Shown: positions 11,293-23,200 of the stretch, piece after piece
How positions within the stretch are numbered: position 1 is the stretch's first letter
Layout of the letters: each line of letters opens with the position of its first letter
NCBI RefSeq assembly: GCF_041381155.1
Contig: NC_091134.1
Span: forward strand, 68,242,469 to 68,306,468
Length of the DNA stretch: 64,000 nucleotides
Source: Argopecten irradians
Taxonomy: Eukaryota > Mollusca > Bivalvia > Pectinida > Pectinidae
Reading direction: 5' to 3'
Made by a program: the position numbers and the translations under genes
Notes under the pieces: generated by a model
Seen by the model: the letters and a program-made list of their open reading frames with translations, nothing else
Database searches by the model: none
What the model was told of the DNA's origin: nothing

Positions 11293-14200
11293 GTAAGTAC
11301 ATTTTGTGATCAGAATTATGTGTAAATGTAGATAAAAAGCCCTGATTTAGCAAGTCATCAAAAAAATATATTTTAGCATGAATGAAGAACTACAATTTTT
11401 ATTCAAACAAATAACCTTTACCTTCATTCAAGTTCAAATTGAACACACCCTTCAACTGTTGTTATTAATACATGTATATAATCTCACCTAATTTCTGTCC
11501 TTAGGGTTAGTCATAATTGTACAATAAAACATTGATTGTTTAATTAAAATATCTCTCACATTATCATTATTAATAATTATTAAAGGTCAACATTGGTTGT
11601 AATTATCAGATCAAACATGTTTTTGATAATGCCAAAAGACACCTGATATCAGACCTGTTGAGTGTTGGATCATTAGAAAGCATATGAGCATACCCAAAGT
11701 TTTCCTTTAAATTTAAACTTAAACTCTGAACATGTATACTTGATTGTATCATTGTGTTCATGATTGTAGGTTACTACCGAAAGTAATAAATGGGGGTATA
11801 GCAGGAATTGTGGGGGTGACCTGTGTGTTCCCCATCGACTTGACAAAGACACGCCTACAGAACCAACAGCCAGGACCAAATGGCCAGCTACTATACCGCA
11901 GTCTGTAAGTCTCTGATTTGTATAAAGTCAGTATAAAGCTGACCTAATGACCAGCTACTTGACCACAGTCTGTAAGTCTCTGATTTGTATAAAGTCAGTA
12001 TAAAGCTGACCTAATGACCAGCTACTTGACCACAGTCTGTAAGTCTCTGATTTGTATAAAGTCAGTATAAAGCTGACCTAATGACCATCTACTTGACCAC
12101 AGTCTGTAAGTCTCTGATTGTATAAAGTCAGTATAAAGCTGACCTAATGACCAGCTACTTGACCACAGTCTGTAAGTCTCTGATTTGTATAAAGTCAGTA
12201 TAAAGCTGACCTAATGACCAGCTACTATACCGCAGTCTGTAAGTCTCTGATTTGTATAAAGTCAGTATAAAGCTGACCTAATGACCAGCTACTTGACCAC
12301 AGTCTGTAAGTCTCTGATTGTATAAAGTCAGTATAAAGCTGACCTAATGACCAGCTACTTGACCACAGTCTGTAAGTCTCTGATTTGTATAAAGTCAGTA
12401 TAAAGCTCAACTAATGACCAGCTACTATACCGCAGTCTGTAAGTCTCTGATTTGTATAAAGTCAGTAAAAAGCTGACCTAATGACCAGTTACTTTACCAG
12501 TCTGTAAGTCTCAGATTTGTATAAAGTCAGAATAAAGCTGACCTAATGACTAGCTACTATAACCGCAGTCTGTAAGTCTCTGATTTGTATAAAGTCAGTA
12601 TAAAGCTGACCTAATGACCAGCTACTTGACCACAGTCTGTAAGTCTCTGATTTGTATAAAGTCAGTATTAAAGCTCAACTAATGACCAGCTACTATACCG
12701 CAGTCTGTAAGTCTCTGATTTGTATAAAGTCAGTAAAAAGCTGACCTAATGACCAGCTACTTGACCACAGTCTGTAAGTCTCTGACTTGTATAAAGTCAG
12801 TATTAAAGCTCAACTAATGACCAGCTACTATACCGCAGTCTGTAAGTCTCTGATTTGTATAAAGTCAGTAAAAAGCTGACCTAATGACTAGCTACTATAC
12901 CGCAGTCTGTAAGTCTCTGATTTGTATAAAGTCAGTATAAAGCTGACCTAATGACCAGCTACTTGACCACAGTCTGTAAGTCTCTGATTTGTATAAAGTC
13001 AGTATTAAAGCTCAACTAATGACCAGCTACTATACCGCAGTCTGTAAGTCTCTGATTTGTATAAAGTCAGTATAAAGCTGACCTAATGACCAGCTACTTG
13101 ACCACAGTCTGTAAGTCTCTGATTTGTATAAAGTCAGTATTAAATCTCAACTAATGACCAGCTACTATACCGCAGTCTGTAAGTCTCTGATTTGTATATA
13201 AAGTCAGTATAAAGCTGCTGACCTAATGACCAACTACTTGACCACAGTCTGTAAGTCTCTGATTTGTATAAAGTCAGTATTAAAGCTCAACTAATGACCA
13301 GCTACTATACCGCAGTCTGTAAGTCTCTGATTTGTATAAAGTCAGTATAAAGCTGACCTAATGACCAGCTACTATACCGCAGTCTGTAAGTCTCTGATTT
13401 GTATATAAAGTCAGTATAAAGCTGACCTAATGACCAGCTACTTGACCACAGTCTGTAAGTCTCTGATTTGTATAAAGTCAGTATTAAAGCTCAACTAATG
13501 ACCAGCTACTTGACCACAGTCTGTAAGTCCCGATTTGTATAAAGTCAGTATAAAGCTGACCTAATGACCAGCTACTTGACCACAGTCTGTAAGTCTCTGA
13601 CTTGTATAAAGTCAGTATAAAGCTGAACTAATGACCAGCTACTATACCACAGTCTGTAAGTCTCTGATTTGTATAAAGTCAGTAAAAAGCTGACCTAATG
13701 ACCAGTTACTTTACCAGTCTGTAAGTCTCAGATTTGTATAAAGTCAGATAAAGCTGACCTAATGACCAGTTACTATACCGCAGTCTGTAAGTCTATTATA
13801 AAGTCAGAATAAAGCTGACCTAATGATTTTACTATACCCAGTCTGTAAGTCAGTATTAAAGTCTAACTAATGACCAGCTACTTGACCACAGTCTGTAAGT
13901 CTCTGATTTGTATAAAGTCAGAATAAAGCTGACCTAATGACCAGCTACTTGACCACAGTCTGTAAGTCTCTGATTTGTATAAAGTCAGAATAAAGCTGAC
14001 CTAATGACCAGCTACTATACCACAGTCTGTAAGTCTCTGATTTGTATAAAGTCAGAATAAAGCTGACCTAATGACCAGCTACTATACCACAGTCTGTAAG
14101 TCTCTGATTTGTATAAAGTCAGTATAAAAGCTGACCTAATGACCAGCTACTATACCGCAGTCTGTAAGTCTCTGATTTGTATAAAGTCAGTAAAAAGCTG

Positions 14201-17200
14201 ACCTAATGACCAGTTACTTTACCAGTCTGTAAGTCTCTGATTTGTATAAAGTCAGAATAAAGCTGACCTATAATGACCAGCTACTATACCACAGTCTGTA
14301 AGTCTCAGATTTGTATAAAGTCAGAATAAAGCTGACCTAATGACCAGCTACTTGACCACAGTCTGTAAGTCTCTGATTTGTATAAAGTCAGTATAAAGCT
14401 GACCTAATGACCAGCTACTATACCGCAGTCTGTAAGTCTCTGATTTGTATAAAGTCAGTATAAAGCTGACCTAATGACCAGTTACTTTACCAGTCTGTAG
14501 GTCGCTGATTTGTATAAAGTCAGTATAAAGCTGACCTAATGACCAGTTACTTTACCAGTCTGTAGGTCTCTGATTTGTATAAAGTCAGAATAAAGCTGAC
14601 CTAATGACTAGCTACTATACCGCAGTCTGTAAGTCTCTGATTTGTATAAAGTCATTGTTAAAGCTGACCTAATGACCAGTTTGTAAGTCTCTGATCTGTA
14701 AAGTCAGTATCAAAGTTGACCTATCATAATGGTCAGCTGATAAAGCCAACTAATCTATATATATATCATTGCATGAGGAATTATCGATGCATCCGAAGGT
14801 CAGGATGACCTATTGTCATCGTGTTTCTTCCGTCGTCGTGCGCCGTGCGCTGTCCGCCGTGCGTATAACTATTTATACAAAAGCCTACTCCTCCTAAACC
14901 CTTGAGTGAATTACATCCATATTTGGTGTGAAACATCCTTGGGGAAGGACAATCATATTTTATATAAATGAGATAAGTCCGACCCCTAGGGGCAGAGGGG
15001 CGGGGCCCCAAAAGGGCAAATTTTCTTAATTTAAGCTTTTAAATCCTACTCCTCCTTCATCCTTGGATGGATTTCATCCATATTTAGTGTGAAACATCAT
15101 TGGGGAAGGACAATCATATTTTATATAAATGAGCTTGGTCCGACTCCTAGGGGCTGAGGGGTGGGGCCCCAAAAGGGCAAATTTTCTTAATTTTAGCTTT
15201 AAAATCCTACTCCTCTTTCATCCTTGGATGGATTTCATCCATATTTAGTGTGAAACATCATTGGGGAAGGACAATCATATTTTATATAAATGAGCCTGGT
15301 CCGACTCCTAGGGGCTGAGGGATGGGGCCCCAAAAGGGCAAATTTTCTTAATTTTAGCTTTAAAATCCTACTCCTCTTTCATCCTTGGATGGATTTCATC
15401 CATATTTAGTGTGAAACATCATTTGGGATGGGCAATCATATATTATATAAATGAGCCTGGTCCGACCCCTAGGGGCTGAGGGGTGGGGCCCCAAAAGTGC
15501 AAATTTTCTTAATTTTAGCTTTAAAATCCTACTCCTCCTTCATCCTTGGATGGATTTCATCCATATTTGGTGTGAAACATCATTATGGATGGACAATCAT
15601 ATATATATAAATGAGCCTGGTCCGACCCCTAGGGGCTGAGGGGTAGGGCCTTAAAAGGGCAAATTTTCTTAATTTTAGCTTTAAAATCCTACTCCTCCTT
15701 CATCCTTGGATGAATTTCATCCATATTTGGTGTGAAACATCATTGGGAAAGGACAATCATATCTTATACAAATGAGTCTGGTTTGACCCCTAGGGGCTGA
15801 GGGGTGGGGCCCCAAAAGGGCAAATTTTCTTAATTTTAGCTGGCCCAATTCCTGTTTTCAGGTTTCGGTCTCCGATCTCAATGATTTTATAGGGGTTTAA
15901 TTGATGCCGAACAACATACAACATTTTCGTAAAGATTTTTGGTATTCCAAGATGGCCGCTGGCCCACTTCCTGTTTTAAGGTTTCAACCTCCGATCTCAA
16001 TGAAAATTGGTCTATAGGGGTTTTAATTGATGCCGAACAACATGAAAACATTTTCATAAAGATTTTGGTATTCCAAGATGGCCACTGGCCCACTTCCTGT
16101 TTTCAGGTTTCAGTCTCCGATCTCAATGAAAATTGGTCTATAGGGGTTTTAATTGATTCAGAAGGGGGAACTTTAGGTGAGGACAATCATATTTTATAAA
16201 GGACCGAGCTAAGACCCATGGGGATAGTACGGCGGAGGTCCAAAATGGGAGCTTTGCTGAAATTTGGCTTTAAAATCTGACGACTCCTCATATTAATCCT
16301 TGAATTGGTTACAACCATATATGGATGAAGGGCTACCAAGTTTGTTCAACAAATGATATTTACCTATTTCAGAAACTTACATATTCAACTAAGGAGTTCC
16401 TTGTATTGTTTATATTAATTGTTAACCAATTTGCTTTATACTGTGACTTTGTTGTTTTGTGCCATGAGTCAGATGACCGTTAAGGCCCATGGGCCTCTTG
16501 TATTAATTAAGTACTCCTTATCTTATTAATAGCTTACCATATTTTATCAAACAAATTGCAATAATTTTATCTTAAAATTATCATTTGCCAATTTTACATG
16601 CATTGTTCATAATTATAATATAATATGATATTGCTTTGTTTCAGATGGGACTGCTTTTCGAAAACCTACAGAAATGAAGGTTTCTTTGGGATGTACAGAG
16701 GTAGGTTGTGGTCTCTATAGCTGTTTTTAAATCAGTTTTTCCGACAGTGAAGATCCTCAATATTAATGTGTCATCAAAGCCAATATTTGTCATGCATGTC
16801 AGAGTTAGGAAATGTTTCCAATCACTACGACCACATGTTATGAGTTTGTGTATCATGTAATTGATTTAACTATACTATATCAATCCTGTAGTGTTAACCT
16901 TTTGTCCTACAGGGTCTGGTGTTAACTTAGTCCTATATATTTTGTCCTACAGTGTCTGGTGTTAAGTTGTTCTTATATTTTGTCCTACAGGGTCTGGTGT
17001 TAACTTAGTTCTGATTACTCCAGAGAAGGCCATCAAACTGGTCGGAAATGACTTCCTTCGGCATCACCTTAAAGACAGCAGGTATAACTCAGGAGGAATA
17101 GAAACCCTATATAGTGTCGGTACCTTGGATCTGTGTATTGTATATTAAGTGATCTTTATCACATACAATGTATATAATTATGTAATCTGTATATTATAGA

Positions 17201-20200
17201 CTTGCAGTATACATTGTATTTAAGACCTTTGTTACAAAGAAATGTATTTTACAGGGTCATAGGTCAACATCAAGCATTTTATTTAGTGAGCAGTTACACA
17301 AAAGTACATAGATTTATTAGCCCACCATCAACAGTTGGTGGGCTATTCAAATCGCTTTTTGTCCGTGGTCCGTCGTCCGTCCTTCCGTCCGTTAACAATT
17401 CTTGTTACCGCTATTTCTCAGAATGTACTAAAGGGATGTTTCTCAAAATTCATATGTAGGTTCCCCTAGGGCCCTAGTTGTGCATATTGTATTTTGAGAC
17501 CAATCGGTCAACAAAATGGCCGCCAGGCAGCCATCTTGGATTTTGATAGTTAAAGTTTGTTACCGCTATTTTTCAGAATGTACTGAAGGGATCTTTCTCA
17601 AATTTCACATGTAAGTTCCCCTAGAGGCCTAGTTGTGCATATTGCATTTTGGGACCAATCTGTTAACAAGATGGCCGACAGGCAGCCATCTTGGATTTTG
17701 ACAATTGAAGTTTGTTACCGCTATTTCTCAGAAAGTACTGAAGGGATCTGTCTCAAATTGCATGTGCAGGTTCCCCTAGGGTCCTAGTTGTGCATATTGC
17801 ATTTTGGGACCGATCGATGAACAAGATGGCGGACAGGCCGCCATCTTGAATTTTGACAATTGAACATTGTTACAGCTATTTCTCAGAAAGTACTGAAGGG
17901 ATCTGTCTCAAATTGCATGTGCAGGTTCCCCTAGGGGTCTAGTTGTGCATATTGCATTTTGGGACCGATTGATTGAACAAGATGGCCGACAGGCCGCCAT
18001 CTTGGATTTTGATAGTTAAAGCTTGTTACCACTATTTCTCAGAAAGTACTCAAGGGATCTGTATCAAATTGCATGTGCAGGTTCCCCTAGGGGTCTAGTT
18101 GTGCATATTGCATTTTCAGACCCATCGGTGAACAAGATGGCCGACAGGATGCCATCTTGGAGTTTGATAATTGAAGCTTGTTACCACTATTTCTTAGAAA
18201 GTACTGAAGGGATCTGTCTGAAATTTCATGTGCAGGTTCCCCTAGGTCTCTGGTTATGCATATTGCATTTTGGTACCGATCAGTGAACAAGATGGCCGAC
18301 AGAACGCCATCTTGGATTTTGACAATTGAAGTTTTTTTCCGCTATGTCTAAGAATGTACTGAAGGGATCTGTCTCAAATTGTATGTGCAGATTCTTCTAG
18401 GGGTCCAGTTGTGCTTATTGCATTTTAGGACGGATCGGTGAACAAGATGGCCGACAGGTAGCCATCAAGGATTTTGATAATTAAAGTTTGTTACCGTTAT
18501 ATATCTCAGAAAGCAGTCAAAGGATCTTTCTGAAATTCCATGTGTAGTAATATGTAGTAAAAGCTTGAAAAGCAGAGAAAAGATCCCTCTTGCCTTTGTC
18601 AGACAAAGATCGTTCTTAGGTGGGCGCCAAGATCCCTCTGGGTTCTCTTGTATTATGTATAATCTGGTGGGTTTTTTTTGCGAATTACATGCACCGCAGA
18701 CATCCTTTAGGATAATATAATATCAGGATAGTCTGTATCTATGATGAAAATTTAAAGTCACATTTCAGAGTATTTGTGGTAAGATGTAGAGTTACAAATT
18801 TAGATGAACTGTCCCAGGTCCATATGATCATCAAGGGGTTTCATTATCTTTCAGAAGAGGTGGTACGATTGCAATTTCAGAGGGTACTTTTCTCTACAAT
18901 CTGTATGCTATCTGATGTAGTTTGGCCCAAATCAGGTGGTATGTGCCACAGCCAGGTTTAACCAGGTTTTAAAAAGTACCTGGTACCACCTGATATTGAA
19001 ACTCCTGGATCATTGCTATGTCTGGATTCTGCATGATGATCTGTCTATTGACTGTTTACATTAAGTAGCATTATTCAGTAGAAATCGCCTACTATCAATC
19101 AATACAAAATCTAGAGAGCTATAGCCAATGAAGTCTGTTGGTCTTCCTTTGAGAATTTACACCACTTTCATCAACAATCAATACTTCATTCATTTTATAC
19201 TGTAATCTGTTCTTTACACACTATCTTCAGATGAATATTTCAGCCAGACATCAGAACTAGGAGTTTACAATCTCACCAAATAATATACATATATACTGAA
19301 GCTATCTAACTGTATTTGTATTGATTCATTTTGTGTACTTGTTGCTTCAGGAGACTGTATATCTCTGATACCATGTTGTTTTTTTTGTGTTTTTTTTCCA
19401 AAAAAAAATTTTTTTATTCAATAGACATATAAATAACATTATGTTCCTTTCACAGAAGGACTTGCACACAAATTTCCATATTCAAATAGATTATTCTAAT
19501 CTTGAACACAAACTTTTACCGCTTTCACATTATTTACAGATATATTCATCATTTATTCATAATTACCTCTCAATCATTCATATCCATTCAAAATAAATTG
19601 TTATTTGTAATTTCAAATAATTAATTTACATTGTGCATATAATATGGCAGGTAAGGGGAGACAACTCTAATATAAAAATTACAAATATGATATAAATGCT
19701 TTCTTACTTCTAATAAATTCAGTTGTTACATATTATGTAATGTTATTTGTTAATATGTACTTTCTTCTTTTTTTTACATTTTTAAATTTAACTTCTAATC
19801 AATCCATAATATTAGTTTTAAGGATTATGATGAACACAAAAAAGTATTAAAATTGATATCAACAACAAGGGGAGCTAAATCTCACATATACTTGAGTGAT
19901 AAAAGAGTAATTATTAATACATGTAGTTTTTTTTAGCACACCATCAACAGATGGTGTGCTATTCAAATCGCTTTTTGTCCGTGGTCCGTCGTCCGTCCTT
20001 CCGTCCGTCCGTCCGTCCGTCCGTCCGTCCGTCCGTCCGTCCTTCCGTCCGTTAACAATTCTTGTTACCGCTATTTTTCAGAAAGTACTGAAGGGATGTT
20101 TCTCAAATTTCATATGCAGGTTCCCCTAGGGCTCTAGTTGTGCATATTGTATTTTGGGACCAATCGGTCAACAAAATGGCCGCCAGGCAGCCATCTTGGA

Positions 20201-23200
20201 TTTTGATAGTTAAAGTTTGTTACCGCTATTTCTCAGAATGTACTGAAGGGATCTTTCTCAAATTTCACATGTAAGTTCCCCTAGGGGCCTAGTTGTGCAT
20301 ATTGCATTTTGGGACCAATCGGTTAACAAGATGGCCGACAGGCAGCCATCTTGGATTTTGACAATTGAAGTTTGTTACCGCTATTTCTCAGAAAGTACTG
20401 AAGGGATCTGTCTCAAATTGCATGTGCAGGTTCCCCTAGGGGCCTAGTTGTGCATATTGCATTTTGGGACCGATCGATGAACAAGATGGCCGACAGGCCG
20501 CCATCTTGGATTTTGACAATTGAACTTTGTTACAGCTATTTCTCAGAAAGTACTGAAGGGATCTGTCTCAAATTGCATGTGCAGATATCCCTAGGGGTCT
20601 AGTTGTGCATATTGCATTTTGGGACCGATTGATTAACAAGATGGCCGACAGGCCGCCATCTTGGATTTTGATAGTTAAAGCTTGTTACCACTATTTGTCA
20701 GAAAGTACTGAAGGGATCTGTATCAAATTGCATGTGCAGGTTCCCCTAGGGGTCTAGTTGTGCATATTGCATTTTCAGACCCATCGATGAACAAGATGGC
20801 CGACTATCAATTCCTTTTTCCCATTTTGTTTGATTTTTATGTATGATGACAGATTATCTTTAAGTAATTCTTTTAAAATTTGAAATGCTGATGTAGGAGA
20901 AGTTAATTTGTTTTGGTATTTTTTTATATTCCTGATCTTCCATATAACCCATTTAGTTGTAATTATGACTGTGTTAGATATTGCATTATTCAATAAATTA
21001 TCAGTGCAGTCACAGAGCATCATTTTCTCCTCATCCATATTCCATGTCATATTTACAGTGTCAAAACTTTCATTATTGTAAAGATTAGCATGTATTATGT
21101 CTAACAATTGTGTTGTGAATAAACAGTTAAAAAACAAATGGGTTAAAGTCTCATTTTCAGTTCTACACATATGACATAGTCCATCGGATCTATTCATTAG
21201 ACTTAGTTTGTGATACCATGTTAATGTATCATAATATGAATTAAAGCAAAACATGGTTATTACATCGAGTCCTAGCTCTGTTATCAAGGCATTTTCTGAT
21301 GGCTTCATTAATTGATTTTCCTTCTTAATGTAACAAATGGCCAAAACCAGTGAGAAAATCCCCTGGTAACATAGCATATCTTTGTTAACAACAAGGCCAA
21401 CCAAAATGACAAGTCCTTTTCTACATGGTCTCTGTCCTTGTCCGTGTTAACAATAGCATGGGTACTTTACACCTATCATGGTTTACTGAACATCAGAATA
21501 CTAAATGATATAATACCATTTCAGAACGGGTAAGCTGTCACTGCCACGAGAGATTGTGTGTGGGGCTGGAGCTGGGTTGTTTCAGATCATTGTAACCACA
21601 CCCATGGAACTTATAAAAATACAACTTCAGGATGCTGGTCGAAGTGGTATGTACGTCTTAGATCTCAAGTCAACATGGACATTGACACACTGGAAATCTA
21701 CAGTAAACTTATTAAAGCTTCAAATGTTCATGTTTAGCTTATTCACATATTCCCAGACAACATCCCACTCCCTCAGATCCTGATTATATCTGCAGAGAAT
21801 TCCTGTCAATTGATATCCACACCTCACAAATCATAGGACAGGTGATTTGTCATCCTCGATACTCCAGGGGTTCCGATTACTTACGATCTCTACACCCCTG
21901 GACTATCTCATAGTGAAACTGGAGGCAACAGAACAGAACAGGTAATTTAGTCATACGATGTACATCAAAAGAGCCGTATAACGGTACACTGTGGTTGACT
22001 GTGTGGCTTTGATGTTAGGCGTCGCTCTCTCTGTAGTCTTCAAAGGAAATCTTTGCTAGCCTGTGATTGGTCAAATGTTTTCCGCTGAGCTGCCTTCAAT
22101 TTCACTATGAGATAGTCCAGGGGTGTAGAGATCGTAAGTGAATGGAACCCCTGGAATATCATAGGACAGGTGATTTGTCTTCCATCTGAGATTAGTGTAT
22201 TTCAATATTTATTGTAATTTTGGTTTTCTAAAGCAGCTAAGCAATGTCTTCCAGTTTCTTTTTGCACAAACAAGTTACATGTATCGATACTGAATGCTAA
22301 TACTCTCTGAATTCTGATTCTCTATCACATTCTACAGCATTTGGTGGGTCATCTGATCAGCTCTGATTCTCTATCACATTCTACAGCTCGTGTCAATGTA
22401 GCTGCCAACGGAACCGGAACTGCCACCAAGTTAACTGCCATGAAGATCATCTCAACACTGCTCAAGGAAAAAGGCCTAACTGGCCTGTATCAGGGATGTG
22501 CAGCCACAATGCTGAGAGATGTTACATTTTCAGCTTTGTACTTCCCATTCTTTGCACACCTTAATGCTATGGTGAGAAAGCAGAAAATAAAGATTTCCTT
22601 CTTAAGTTAATGATTAAATATTTAAAGGATTTTTTTCAAAATAAAAAAAACAACTCATGTCAGGGACCTAAAAAAGTGTCTAAAAAGCTATCAAAACATT
22701 GATTGTATAATATTGTTTTATGTGGAGATACTCATGTTTGTAATTCTACTGATGGCAAAGCTGAGACAGTAGAATGACTTCAAATTAAAAAAAAAAAACA
22801 TTGATTTTATAGTTTAAAGATGTTTTGATTGAAGATAAAATATTGCTTTACTCAAATGATCTCTACAGTATTATCCTTTGTAGAGAACTTAATTATGGGA
22901 GACCTGCTTTAACAGTCAGTCTCTTGTAGAAAATTCACTTACAATGTATATCAATAAAACTGAGCACCTGCATTGTCATGTTGATATAATTGGAATAAAT
23001 TTTATTGTTTCAGGGCAAACGAAGAGAGAACAGTAATGAGGCTGTATTCTACCATACCCTTATTTCTGGAATCATTGCTGGGGGCACGGCATCAGTCTTT
23101 GTTAACCCAATGGATGGTAAGATACATAGAAACAAAAAGCACTCATTTAAGTCAAGACAAAAGTTTTATTTATTAATATAATTCAATTAAAAACAAATTG

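Noticed and set aside
15887-16199. Overlapping ORFs with '[15 protein letters not shown]' -like text
   Set aside because: They lie on the ~122-bp units of the family C element in opposite strands; no gene-like composition.
17202-18290. ORFs inside 156-bp units (for example [19 protein letters not shown])
   Set aside because: Unit-derived frames of family B; repeated text and stops at unit changes.
22337-22386. First copy of the intron 5 acceptor as the real exon start
   Set aside because: It gives an in-frame TGA after nine codons; the second copy joins cleanly to the carrier frame.
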